NCBI GenBank assembly: GCA_964036045.1
Contig: CAXIWF010000898.1
Location: 1-64,000, forward strand
Source of the DNA: Eutreptiella sp. 'Long Island Sound 2002'
Lineage: Eukaryota; Euglenozoa; Euglenophyceae; Eutreptiales; Eutreptiaceae
Direction of reading: 5' to 3'
DNA length: 64,000 bases
The stretch's first letter is position 1; every line of letters starts with the position of its first letter. The notes beneath the pieces were generated by a model, which worked only from the letters and a program-made list of their open reading frames with translations, ran no database searches and had not been told where the DNA came from. Below are positions 49,841-59,227 of the stretch, piece by piece. Position numbers and translations under genes: made by a program.

Positions 49841-52800
49841 TCAGGCACCCCTGGCTGCAATCGCCCGGGTGAGTGCTGCCAAGTCCGAAACGTGGATCTT
49901 GGTCTTGTGCTTGCGGATGTACTCCATGAAGGGAGTATTGACCCGCGGCACAAACGAGGAGACGGGTTCCCAGGTGTCGTGGGACGGCCCATAGCCTCGC
50001 CAACGAACCTTGAACTCCAGACCTCCGGGTGCCGAGGCCTTCGGACGCTGAGCCAGGATCTTCTCGACAGTATAGTCGTCCTGCTCAGCATAGTCGTCGT
50101 CCGAATCGGCCTCATGTCTGGCGTAGTCCAGGGACACATGTCGGCCACGGAAGTCGGGTTCCCGCACACGGAGTTGACTCTCGTGTCGCTCCCGGAACTG
50201 TCCGTGACCCACCTTGACGCGGTAGGTGTCCTCACCAATCCTGCGGACCACCTCGCCGGGAGTGAACCAGGTCTTGGTGCGGTGGGTGCCCATGGGGCGG
50301 GGTCTGATCACCCACACCGGGTCTCCCACCCTGAACTTCTGCGCTGTCGAGCTCGGGGCGGACTTCTGACGCTCAGCATGCTCCTTCTCAAGCTGCTGGC
50401 GGATGTCCCGCGCCGTTTGCTCTTGCCGCGCGAAGAACTCCTTGGCATCCATAGCCATGCCATCACCAGACAAGGGAAGTCCCCTACCCAGGGGGTCCCT
50501 GCCAAACAGAATCTGGTGAGGGGACAAACCGCCCGGAGTGGGGGTGTCATGATGGGCCTTCAGAGCAGGCCACATCTCCTCGAACCAGTTCCGCCGTGGA
50601 TTGGTGATGTGGATCTTGCGCAGCTTCTCGAACAGCTGCCGTCCAGCCACTTCAGCACGGCCGTTAGACCGGCTGAGATAGGCAACGCTCTTGGCATGTC
50701 GTATTCCCATGAGGGAACACATAGCCTTGAACCAGCCACCAGTAAACTGGGGCCCTCGGTCACTGCAAATGGTGCGGGGGATGTCAAAGACGGTCAGCCA
50801 ATGACGAATCATCATGACTGCCACTTCCTTGGCAAGCAACCCCTTTTTGCGTGCCGGAACGGCTACAACGTAGCCGCTGTGGCGGTCCACACAGAGAACC
50901 ACACAGTCAAAGGTCTCCTTGCCAATGTGCACTTCGGGCATGGAGAAGACGTCCATGGCCACGCTCTCCATGGGCTGGTCAGGAACCGGGGTCCATTGGG
51001 GTTCCCCCTTGACGTTCCGGTTGTCGGGATTGCAGGCCTGACAGACCGAGCAACCCTTCCTGACCTTCTTGATGGCGGTGTAGAGAACGATATGGTCGAT
51101 CTCGAACCGACGCTGCATGTCCAGAGCTTGCTTCTTGACCCCTGGGTGCAGCATGTGGTGGTGCCAAGCTTCACACAGCTCGAGCACCCGGGACTCTGGG
51201 ACTAGCAGCTTACCATTCCGGTAGAGCTTGCCATCTTCCTCGGTCAGCCCCTTTGGCCACTTCTGCCCGTCGTCAGGGTCGGTCACAGCCCTATACTCGG
51301 CCGCAAAGGCCTCAGACTCGGCGTAATCGTCGGTCCAGTCGTCCTGGAGGCAAGACTCTGGGAAGAGGTGCTTGTCGGACTCATTTCCCACAGGGGATGC
51401 CGGACTGGGCCTTCCGCCCGCGGCACCCACAGGGGCGAGTACACTGACCGTTCTGCTCACCCTCGAAGCGAGGGGGGCATCTGCGGCCATGACGACGAAG
51501 CATTTGGCACCCTCCTCCTCCATCAGGCGCTCCATTTCAATGATCCTCTTGGCTTCAGCGGTCTCAGCCTCATCGCCATGGGCAGAGATATCCTGCATGC
51601 CCTTGCTGGCGGGATAGGCCCACCTACTGAGACAGTCCGCCACGGTGTTATCCTTTCCAGGAATATAAACAACCGTAAGGTCGAACTTGGCCAAGGTCTC
51701 ATGCCATCTTGCCCGTCGGGAGGCGGGACCTGAGGGGGTGTCCACGTGCTCCTTGTGCCACGACTGCAGACTCTGATGGTCGGTGCAGACGGTGACGGGA
51801 TGGAGGGCTATGTACCCAGCCCATTTCCTGAGAGCCATGACGATGGCATACGCCTCCTTTTCACGGGGCGTCCACGTCCGTCTCTGGCCTTCCGCCAGGA
51901 CTCGGCTCCAGAAGGCCACGGGCACGTGCCTCCCATCGTCAAGCACTTGCTCCAACACAGCCCCAATGGCGTAGTCGGAAGCGTCGGTGCGCAGGACGAA
52001 CCCTCGGTCGGGATCCACGAGGTGCAGACCCACTGCGGATAGCAGCGCCTGCTTCATCCCCTCAAAGGCACGGTCAGACTCTTCAGTCCAGACCAGAGCC
52101 TTCTTGGACCCCTTCTTGGTCTCCTCTCGGTTGCCCTTGAGCATGGTCGTCATGGGGGCTGCATACTCGGCATACATTTTGATATACCCCGAGTAGTAAT
52201 TGCAGAACCCCAAGTACGCCCGTAGCTCAGAGACCGTTTTGGGCTTTTCCCAGTGCTCAATCGCAGCCACCTTGCCAGGTATGGGCTTTCGCTGCCCGTT
52301 CCCAACTACGTGGCCAGCGAAGACCACCTCGCTTACCGCAATGGTGGCCTTGTCACTGCTGCCCGTGAGTTTGTGCCGAACCAGAAGGTCCAGCACTCGA
52401 GTGACGTCCCTCTCGTGTGCCTCCAGGAGCTCCTCGTAGCTCATGCTGGGGTCCCCGGACGCGATGATCACGTCGTCCACGAAGGGGTCCGCACAGTCGC
52501 GCACCGGCTCAAGCAGGTTCTCCAGCATCCGCTGAAAAGCCGCATTGCCGTTGGTAACGCCCATAGGCATCACCTTCCACTGGAGAGGTCCAAGTGGGGT
52601 GCTCATGGCTGTGCAGGCACGGGACTCTTCGGCGAGAGGCATCTGATGATAACCATGTTTCAGGTCCATCACCGTGAAGATCCTCCGCCGGTGTTGTTTT
52701 TGCAGCATATCCTCAATGAGGGGCAGCGTATAGCTGTCGTGCTGCGTTTGGGCGTTCAGGCCGCGGTAGTCGACCACGAGCCGCCACTCACCGGCAACCT

Positions 52801-54811
52801 TCTTGGGGACGACGAAGCAGGGAGAGGCCCACTCGGAGTGGCACGGCTCAAGCCAGCCTCTCTGGATGAAGTCACGGAGGATCTTCTCCATGGCCTCTTT
52901 CCTCTCGCCCCTCAGGGCAAACTCCCGGTGACGATACACACGGGGGTCCTGCTTCAGTCGTATCTTGGCCTCGCCATACGGTCCACGCACCGGTGGGGGA
53001 AACACAGGCTTACCGCTGAAGAAGGTATCACCATACTTCCGCTTCAGCCTGGCCCTCAACGCCTGGATCTTGGGGCAGTCATCGGACTCCGCCTTGGCTT
53101 TTCCGGGCACTTGAACCACGGAGCTTACTTGAGGGGTAGCGACCCCGCTCGCTTTCGGCTCAGGTGGTCTTCCCAGGTGGCCCAAAGGGCCATCCCTGGT
53201 CTTGCCTCGGAACAGATCGCCGTAGGTGGGTGGGTTACCGCCAGGCGGCTCGTCTTGGCTGGACATGTGATCCAGCACCCTCTGCACGAAGGTATTCCCG
53301 TCATAGGAACCGGAGACGATTGAGTCCACTTCCCACCAGGCTTTGTCCTGGCCTTTGCCCTCACGCTGGTTTCCCCAGTCGTGAAAGGGCTGATCCATAT
53401 ACCCCTGAACCAGATCCCACTCCTCTTCAGTGAGGGGGTCTTCGGAGTCCGATTCTTCGATGTCAACAGGGGGAACCGCAAAGCATTGCTGCCAGGGCTC
53501 TGCTATGATGCGGTTGACACACACGAAGTCCGTGGCGTCGGCCTGATCAAGGCCCCCATCCACATAGTGGAATTCTGTTGGCCATCTCTGGGGTGGCATG
53601 GGCTGTCCCTTAGCGTCCTGATAGACACTCTCTCCAGCCGGTAGGACGACCTTGTTCAAGGTCATGTTGGTCAATGAGGCTACCCAATGTCGGGTACTTT
53701 CCTCCTCGGTGCATCCCATAGGAACAACCAGCACTGCCTTGGAGCGGTCCTTGCGAATCTTCGCTATCGCTCTGGGAATGTCCCAACGGGGGCAATGGAT
53801 CCACATCAATCCCTGATGCGGACCCCAGTGCTTCTTCCACGCGGAGTCCTGGGCGCTCCAGTACTTCTCACAAACCCGAAGATGGGCGGAGGTTCCTGAA
53901 GAGAACGCATCCAGGGCCAGATCCGAAGCTCCCAAGTCCGCGACAACTCGGCTCGCCACTTCCGGCCTTACGCCGTACTCCTGGTTTGCAGAACCAGTTG
54001 GCTCAGTGTCCAGCGCGGCCACTTCGAGCTGATTGCGTTCGGGGTGGATCCATTGGCATTCCACATGGTGCTCAGGTGACGAAAGCCACGAGAGTTGGTC
54101 GTCCTGGTACAGGGTCATGGAAGCCTGGGCCGGGAGGACGCCGGAGTCCGTCTCCATCATGAAGTCGTACCCGACGATCATGTCCCAGTCCATCTCGGCC
54201 TCGTAGAAGCTACCGTGCAGGAGGATTTCCTTGCCGAGGTCTGGGCGGCTCAGTTCACGATGGTTCACGAACTGCAGCCCAATGGCCGCTTCCTTCGTGC
54301 CTCCCACCATGTACTGGCCGTTCGCCACCTTCAGCCTGACAGGTTTCCGACTGTCGGTAAGACACTCTGGCGGAAGCAGGCCAGCCTTGACCAAGCTGAC
54401 TTGAGCTCCCGTGTCGACCAACACGTCGAAAACCTTTTCCACTTCCCCGCATAAGGCACGGACCTTAAGATGCAACTGCCGCTCGCGACCGACACGGCGC
54501 ACGGCGTGCAAACTCAGGATCTCCGGCCGTTCCAGAAGCTCCACAAGCGACTGGTGCAGGTCGTGGACAATGGGCTCAGGCTGCCCATCTGCAGCATCCA
54601 GCTGCGGTCCGGGTGATCCTCCGATACTCTCGGAAAGATCCTGTAGTACATCAAACACGTTCTTGGTCGCGAAGGACGGACGGGTGCAAGGGTTCGTGCC
54701 TTCACTTGCCCTCACCCCGCCTCCGCGACTGGGCGCCGGACCGGGCCTTCCGCCCGCGGCAGTCCCCTTGTGCTTATAGACTCCCGACTGGGATGGTTCG
54801 GCGCTTCCCAC
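49841..54811 (-). CDS. Pol polyprotein of element B (PR-RT-RH-IN-chromodomain)
   Basis: 1656-residue region, numbered from its first in-frame GTG. No ATG occurs for about 200 codons, so it is probably made by readthrough of the TAG at 54863. Protease: D133-T-G-A. Spacer domain: about 290-410 (LALDAFSSGTSAHL onward). RT: LVVDYRGLNAQTQ, MPMGVTNGNAAFQ and catalytic F777-V-D779-D780. RNase H: TDAS with D943, and CTDHQSL. Integrase: HHCC zinc region about 1219-1257 (GCSVCQAC), core D1287, D1351 and E1387 with exactly 35 residues between the last two. Chromodomain: about 1578-1640 (YTVEKIL, FKVRWRGYG, DTWEP), a textbook chromovirus C-terminus. Every catalytic residue is present. Together with nearly identical LTRs this suggests a recently active element. 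Confidence 0.95.
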   Translation of the reverse strand: MGSAEPSQSGVYKHKGTAAGGRPGPAPSRGGGVRASEGTNPCTRPSFATKNVFDVLQDLSESIGGSPGPQLDAADGQPEPIVHDLHQSLVELLERPEILSLHAVRRVGRERQLHLKVRALCGEVEKVFDVLVDTGAQVSLVKAGLLPPECLTDSRKPVRLKVANGQYMVGGTKEAAIGLQFVNHRELSRPDLGKEILLHGSFYEAEMDWDMIVGYDFMMETDSGVLPAQASMTLYQDDQLSWLSSPEHHVECQWIHPERNQLEVAALDTEPTGSANQEYGVRPEVASRVVADLGASDLALDAFSSGTSAHLRVCEKYWSAQDSAWKKHWGPHQGLMWIHCPRWDIPRAIAKIRKDRSKAVLVVPMGCTEEESTRHWVASLTNMTLNKVVLPAGESVYQDAKGQPMPPQRWPTEFHYVDGGLDQADATDFVCVNRIIAEPWQQCFAVPPVDIEESDSEDPLTEEEWDLVQGYMDQPFHDWGNQREGKGQDKAWWEVDSIVSGSYDGNTFVQRVLDHMSSQDEPPGGNPPTYGDLFRGKTRDGPLGHLGRPPEPKASGVATPQVSSVVQVPGKAKAESDDCPKIQALRARLKRKYGDTFFSGKPVFPPPVRGPYGEAKIRLKQDPRVYRHREFALRGERKEAMEKILRDFIQRGWLEPCHSEWASPCFVVPKKVAGEWRLVVDYRGLNAQTQHDSYTLPLIEDMLQKQHRRRIFTVMDLKHGYHQMPLAEESRACTAMSTPLGPLQWKVMPMGVTNGNAAFQRMLENLLEPVRDCADPFVDDVIIASGDPSMSYEELLEAHERDVTRVLDLLVRHKLTGSSDKATIAVSEVVFAGHVVGNGQRKPIPGKVAAIEHWEKPKTVSELRAYLGFCNYYSGYIKMYAEYAAPMTTMLKGNREETKKGSKKALVWTEESDRAFEGMKQALLSAVGLHLVDPDRGFVLRTDASDYAIGAVLEQVLDDGRHVPVAFWSRVLAEGQRRTWTPREKEAYAIVMALRKWAGYIALHPVTVCTDHQSLQSWHKEHVDTPSGPASRRARWHETLAKFDLTVVYIPGKDNTVADCLSRWAYPASKGMQDISAHGDEAETAEAKRIIEMERLMEEEGAKCFVVMAADAPLASRVSRTVSVLAPVGAAGGRPSPASPVGNESDKHLFPESCLQDDWTDDYAESEAFAAEYRAVTDPDDGQKWPKGLTEEDGKLYRNGKLLVPESRVLELCEAWHHHMLHPGVKKQALDMQRRFEIDHIVLYTAIKKVRKGCSVCQACNPDNRNVKGEPQWTPVPDQPMESVAMDVFSMPEVHIGKETFDCVVLCVDRHSGYVVAVPARKKGLLAKEVAVMMIRHWLTVFDIPRTICSDRGPQFTGGWFKAMCSLMGIRHAKSVAYLSRSNGRAEVAGRQLFEKLRKIHITNPRRNWFEEMWPALKAHHDTPTPGGLSPHQILFGRDPLGRGLPLSGDGMAMDAKEFFARQEQTARDIRQQLEKEHAERQKSAPSSTAQKFRVGDPVWVIRPRPMGTHRTKTWFTPGEVVRRIGEDTYRVKVGHGQFRERHESQLRVREPDFRGRHVSLDYARHEADSDDDYAEQDDYTVEKILAQRPKASAPGGLEFKVRWRGYGPSHDTWEPVSSFVPRVNTPFMEYIRKHKTKIHVSDLAALTRAIAARGA

Positions 54812-54865
54812 GTCACCATCCTGCGACCGCCCTAGCTGGGGCCCTTGGCTGCAGGGGCTCCGCTA
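54812..54865 (-). promoter_or_regulatory. gag/pol junction of B: in-frame TAG-CGG
   Basis: ORF2 stops at TAG (54863-54865). The next 17 codons and the whole of pol are open in the same frame. The base after the stop is C and the triplet is CGG, as in element A. No strong hairpin was found directly downstream by eye; a 4-bp GCCC/GGGC pairing is the best seen. Confidence 0.65.
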
Positions 54866-57124
54866 GGGGGCGTCGGTTGTGGAAGAGGGGGTGTTCTCCT
54901 CGGCCTCAACGTCGTTGACGCCCTTCCTTCTTCCCCCTTTACCTCCTCCTTTACCCTTGTTCTTGTCCTTGTCCTTGTTCTGGTCATTCTGGTTGTTCTC
55001 CTTGTTCTTGTTGTCCGATCTGGGGACCCAGTTCCTCTTGATCTCCTGGATCTCCTTGGCCAACTCGGTCCCCACCGACGACATCAGCTTGGCCAGCTCT
55101 TCCTTGTCCACCTCCATCTTGGCTTCCCGGATACCCGCAGGCGCACGCTTCTTCGACCCGTGCGCCTTCTTGTAAGCTTCCGTGTCGGCCTTGTGGACGG
55201 GGCATGTTCGGTGGTCATGGTTGAAGCCTTTCTTCCTCCCATAACACACGAAACAGCCCTGAGGGTGAGCTCGTACGAACTCCCCAAAGGACAGCGGAGG
55301 GTCGCCAATACGGCGAGGGTCCCTCTTCTCCTGCTTCTTCCAACCTGGCTGCAGGGGCTTCCAGTTTGCTGGCTTGGTCCCCGCGCTCAGGTTCTTGGCC
55401 ACGAAGGCACACACGGCCATTTCGGCGGGCTCATCGTCGTCGTCATCGTCGACGAGAGTCTCGTCGCCGCCGGTTCCCGCTGGGTCCATGGCATCCTTCC
55501 CGCCAGGTCCCTCGCCAACGTAGTTGACGTCGCGGTCGCCGGGCCTCAACCCGCGGGTGTGGTGGAGGTTTCGGTACTCCTTGAGTACTTCCTCGCCAAC
55601 CCACTCCAGGATCTCGTCGCAGCTCATCCGCGCCGGGATGGGCTGCAGACGGATGGTCTGGCCGCTCAACTCACAATCGTCAAGGCGCCAAATCGCGGTC
55701 TTCTCGCGATCGCCCGAGACGGTGATGAGAAGAGCGTTCCGCAGGGAGTGCCGTTTGACATCCCGGGCCACGTTCTTCTTCGCCCAACTCACCACGTTCG
55801 TATGATACTCCTTGGGGAGCATCATCTTGACCGTGTGGTTGGACTTGGCCCTCTTGGATTCCTCCTTGGTGACCCTCTTGATCCATGCTTCCGGCAGCAT
55901 GGAGAGCAGGCGAGCCTGCTCGTCACCCTCGTTCCAATCCTCCACGTTGCGGCGGAAGAGGGTGTATTTCCCTCGGAAGTCCCGCCACTCTCGTAGGCGG
56001 ATCTCCCGTCCATCATGCTCAAGCTTGATGGACTTCCAGCGCTTGGCAGCCACCTGCGGAGCGTCCACCCGCTCCTGCTCGTTGAGCCACTTCTTGGCGT
56101 CCTTGAGGGTCTTGATTTTCCCCTCCTTGGTCGCCACGAAGTATAGCTCGCCGAGCACTTCCGGCAGGCGGTACCTGAACCGTTTGAAGACATATCTCTC
56201 CGCATCCGCGGGAGGTTGGTCTTCAGTGACGGCCAGCCCCCAATCGTCCAGCTTCTCCAAGAAGCGGTCGAGGTTGAGGGGGTTGCCGTCGTACATGGGG
56301 GGCTTGATGTCCTTCAAGTCTTCCCACACGGCAGCGTCCGCGGCCTTAGAGACCATGAACGCCGGTCGCGAGGTCGACCGAGGTTCCCATCGGCCTCGCC
56401 CACGGACTCCCACGGCCGCCACGTCCATTTCCTCCATGGAATCCCTGTGGCTACGCCGCGGTTCCTCCACGTACGCTGAACCGAAGTGTTCACGCCGTAC
56501 TGCATCCATGTACGCGTCCTCATCACGGCGCCGGCGGCTGCGTTCAGCGGCCTCCCGTCGTACACCACGCGGCGGGCTGATGTTGAACTCCTCCAGGTCC
56601 AGGTCCAGGTCCTCACCTTCGCCGACATCCCACTCCACGTCTCCTCTGGGGACCTCATCCCTGAGTCCACCATAACGTCCTCCAGCCCTGGGGATTGGCA
56701 CCGGGGCTGGTGGCGGGCGTCGGGGGCGTACAGGCGTCCGCGGTGGAGCACGGCGATTGTGGTAGTCCGCGCTGAGCCACTCATCGCGCCATTCCTCACT
56801 GCCACTGCCGGGCGGCACGCGCTCGTTGCGGCGGCCCGCGCTGTGGTGAGAGGGGGCGGAGAGAGAGGGGGCACTGGCGCTGGGGCGACTCCTGGGGGCT
56901 CCGCCGGGGGCGTGGGGTCTGCCTGGACCTGGTCCGGGTCCCCAGTCGTCGTCCGACGAGCCTGACTCCAGGGGTGGGTGGTCGCTGCTGACTCTCCCAC
57001 GGGCTTCCAGCGCATCCAGCCTCTCCTGCAGGCCGCTGACGACGTTGGTCAGCGACTTGATCTCGGCTCTGGCGATGTCCAGGTCCTTCTGCGCGCGCGC
57101 GGCGACCGTGGAGATGCGAGCCAT
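54863..57124 (-). CDS. Gag-like protein (ORF2) of element B
   Basis: About 753 aa from the first ATG (57124). The frame is open upstream to the ORF1 stop, and residue numbers here count from the TTG at 57160. The N-terminus is a predicted coiled coil (residues about 15-55, ending GLQERLDALEARG). An Arg/Ser/Pro-rich linker follows, then a capsid-like region (PPMYDGNPLNLDRFLEKLDDW onward, WREWRDFRGKYTLFRRNVEDW). A zinc-knuckle-like C636-x2-C motif with downstream His and Cys (CFVCYGRKKGFNHDHRTC) has a wider spacing than the usual CCHC. The tail is Lys/Asn-rich. It should form the particle shell and bind RNA. It ends at TAG, with pol in frame behind it. Confidence 0.85.
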   Translation of the reverse strand: MARISTVAARAQKDLDIARAEIKSLTNVVSGLQERLDALEARGRVSSDHPPLESGSSDDDWGPGPGPGRPHAPGGAPRSRPSASAPSLSAPSHHSAGRRNERVPPGSGSEEWRDEWLSADYHNRRAPPRTPVRPRRPPPAPVPIPRAGGRYGGLRDEVPRGDVEWDVGEGEDLDLDLEEFNISPPRGVRREAAERSRRRRDEDAYMDAVRREHFGSAYVEEPRRSHRDSMEEMDVAAVGVRGRGRWEPRSTSRPAFMVSKAADAAVWEDLKDIKPPMYDGNPLNLDRFLEKLDDWGLAVTEDQPPADAERYVFKRFRYRLPEVLGELYFVATKEGKIKTLKDAKKWLNEQERVDAPQVAAKRWKSIKLEHDGREIRLREWRDFRGKYTLFRRNVEDWNEGDEQARLLSMLPEAWIKRVTKEESKRAKSNHTVKMMLPKEYHTNVVSWAKKNVARDVKRHSLRNALLITVSGDREKTAIWRLDDCELSGQTIRLQPIPARMSCDEILEWVGEEVLKEYRNLHHTRGLRPGDRDVNYVGEGPGGKDAMDPAGTGGDETLVDDDDDDEPAEMAVCAFVAKNLSAGTKPANWKPLQPGWKKQEKRDPRRIGDPPLSFGEFVRAHPQGCFVCYGRKKGFNHDHRTCPVHKADTEAYKKAHGSKKRAPAGIREAKMEVDKEELAKLMSSVGTELAKEIQEIKRNWVPRSDNKNKENNQNDQNKDKDKNKGKGGGKGGRRKGVNDVEAEENTPSSTTDAP

Positions 57125-57160
57125 CTCGCTCTTGCCCGTGTCTACCTCCAGCTCGAGCAA

Positions 57161-57190
57161 CTGGACTCTCCTGCGGAGGTAGACAATTCA
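57161..57190 (-). promoter_or_regulatory. ORF1/ORF2 junction of B: in-frame TGA
   Basis: ORF1 ends at TGA. The following nine codons are open and lead in the same frame into ORF2. The first ATG of ORF2 comes 63 bases after the stop, so either readthrough (here in a less favourable TGA-ATT context) or reinitiation could express ORF2. Confidence 0.5.
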
Positions 57191-59185
57191 CCACCAGGTG
57201 GCATCCGGGTCGCCGTTCCCTGGTGGGTCGTCGGGGTCCCCAGGGGGTCCTCCAGGAGGGCCTCCGCCGGGTCCGCCCGGTCCAGGGGGTCCTCCCCCGC
57301 CAGGTGGTCCGCCTCCCGGGGGTCCACCGGGTGGGCGTCCTCCAGGGGGTCCTGAAGGTCCTCCGCCAGGGGGTCCCGGTGGGTCTCCGCCGGGTCGCCT
57401 CGGTGGGTCCGAGGATGGGCGCTTCCTCGTGATGCCGAAGTCCATGTCGTCATCCTCGTCCATGTCGCCCCACCTGGGCGTCTCGGTCACGGAGGACTCG
57501 GAGCTCCGGTAGGGAGGAGGGGGATCCTCATCCTCACCTTCCATGGGGACGTCTCCGCCACCTCCGCCCGTCCAAGCCACCACTTGGCGATGTCGACGGC
57601 CTCGTTCATCCCCGTCACTGGCGGTGAAGAAGGGGTCACTGTCGTGGGGGTACCCACCCGCTGGCCTCCGCGGCCTCTCGGGGGTCTTCCCCTTGCCCTT
57701 CCTCCGTCGACGGGCGGTGGTGCTACCGCTCCCACTGCTGCCCGTGTCCGCCTCATCCAGCTTCATCCTGGAGGAGGCGTCCCCTTCGAAAAGCCTTCGA
57801 AGGGTCTCCACTCGCGATCCTCCCGGGGGAGTCTCGTGGCGGAGTTTGGCCTCTGCCTCCTCCATTGCGGCGGCGGTGGCTGCGGCAGCTCGCGCTTCGG
57901 CCTCTTCCCGAGCACGAGCCGCCTCGGTCTCCCGGGCCTGCAGCAGCTGCGCCTTCTGCGCCTCCAACGCCGCCAGCTCCGCCTCCGTCTTGGCCTTCTC
58001 CTCAGCGACCTTCCGTCGCGCGGCCTCGATGGCTTCCTTCTTGGCGGCATCCTCATGGGCCTTAGCCGTCGCTTCGGCGTGGGCCCTTTCCTCCGCCTCC
58101 TTCTTTGCCCTCTCTTGGGCAAGCGCCTCCCCCAGCGCCTTCACCTCGGCCTCCTTGCAGGCAATGGCCTCCTGCGTCAGGCGGGCTTCCTCGTCGGCTG
58201 CCGCCAACTCACCGTTGACCTGGGCAGTCGCTACCCCATGGGCGGCCACGGCCGTGAGTCCAGCCGCAATGGCCGCCACGGTCTGGGTGTGGATGGCCAT
58301 GCCATGCGCCCACTGCGCAGCTTCCTCGTGGGCGATGCCGGCGGCGCCCTCCACAGCAGCGCTGTACTGCTTGGCCCGTTGCCGGGCAACCCGACGGTTG
58401 CAGGGCACCCCACAGGCGCGCTCACAGGCGCGCGCCACGTCCCTTTCGGGAGCGACGCTGCTGCTGGAGCTGGCCTGGTCGGCCGGCGTCCTCCCGCGGT
58501 GGGCCGACTCGATGTCGCTGCTGGGGCCTGCTGAGGACTGCCGGGCCCTCAGGAGCAGCGGACGGGGTTTGGCCTGGGTCTGCTTGGCGACTTGGATGTA
58601 GTCGCCAAGGGTGGTGGAGCCGGGGTGGTGTCCACCATTGGGCCGTTGGGGACTGGGGGCTGGGGTTCCGCCCTTGGCGCCTTGGGCGGCTTCGGCAGCC
58701 AGGGACTCCTGGTACTCCCGCCACCTCCGGTCCCTCTTCTTGTCCCCGGCGGACCTCTTCTCCGTCGCCGGAGACGCGCTGCTGCCCTGCAGCCTGCGCT
58801 CGTTCCCCGGTTCCGGGAACTTCTTCTCGATCACGTCCCACAATGAGACGTTGATCGAGGCGCCCGACGGGTAGGCGTTGGGCTCCTCGTCCTCCTCAAT
58901 CCCGTCGGGACGCAGCCCTTCCCCGGGCCTGTCCGGCCGGGTCCACGCCCTCCAGCGCCTCTGCTGGTGGCGGTACTCGTACCCCTCCGCCCGCAGCCAG
59001 TCCTCCACGGCCTGCAGGCGGTCGGGGGCGATGTCCGTGCGGAGCTCAAAGCTCCTGGGCATGCCCCCTTCGCACTGGGGGTTGCTGTGGCGGTAATGCT
59101 GGTCCCAAACCAACCCACGCAGCAGGCGTGCTGCATGGGGGTGGGGCCGCGGCCACGTCCTGCCCGCTTCCTGCCAATTCACCAT
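57188..59185 (-). CDS. Accessory ORF1 of element B (coiled coil, PPPPY, Gly/Pro-rich tail)
   Basis: 665 aa from the first ATG (59185); a GTG 14 codons upstream is also in frame, and a TGA lies before that. The globular N-terminus contains RTDIAPDRLQAVEDWLRAEG and a WDVIEKKF segment. The middle is basic and Ser/Pro-rich with two Cys-containing segments (RACERACGVPC). A long Ala/Glu/Lys-rich heptad region of about 150 residues should be an alpha-helical coiled coil. It is followed by acidic stretches, a PPPPY motif (PPxY, the retroviral late-domain type that recruits NEDD4-family ligases) and a Gly/Pro-rich C-terminus of about 60 residues. No family is recognised. It sits in the position where other Ty3/gypsy elements have gag, so it may be a second structural or matrix-like protein. 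Function unknown. Confidence 0.7.
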   Translation of the reverse strand: MVNWQEAGRTWPRPHPHAARLLRGLVWDQHYRHSNPQCEGGMPRSFELRTDIAPDRLQAVEDWLRAEGYEYRHQQRRWRAWTRPDRPGEGLRPDGIEEDEEPNAYPSGASINVSLWDVIEKKFPEPGNERRLQGSSASPATEKRSAGDKKRDRRWREYQESLAAEAAQGAKGGTPAPSPQRPNGGHHPGSTTLGDYIQVAKQTQAKPRPLLLRARQSSAGPSSDIESAHRGRTPADQASSSSSVAPERDVARACERACGVPCNRRVARQRAKQYSAAVEGAAGIAHEEAAQWAHGMAIHTQTVAAIAAGLTAVAAHGVATAQVNGELAAADEEARLTQEAIACKEAEVKALGEALAQERAKKEAEERAHAEATAKAHEDAAKKEAIEAARRKVAEEKAKTEAELAALEAQKAQLLQARETEAARAREEAEARAAAATAAAMEEAEAKLRHETPPGGSRVETLRRLFEGDASSRMKLDEADTGSSGSGSTTARRRRKGKGKTPERPRRPAGGYPHDSDPFFTASDGDERGRRHRQVVAWTGGGGGDVPMEGEDEDPPPPYRSSESSVTETPRWGDMDEDDDMDFGITRKRPSSDPPRRPGGDPPGPPGGGPSGPPGGRPPGGPPGGGPPGGGGPPGPGGPGGGPPGGPPGDPDDPPGNGDPDATWW

Positions 59186-59227
59186 GGCAGCGGGGGCGTA
59201 GATGGTCTTGAAGTCCTTGATGTGCAC

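Noticed and set aside
49892-58601. Long + strand ORFs of 287-437 aa opposite element B genes
   Set aside because: They mirror the minus-strand gag, pol and ORF1 coding sequence and carry no recognisable motifs.
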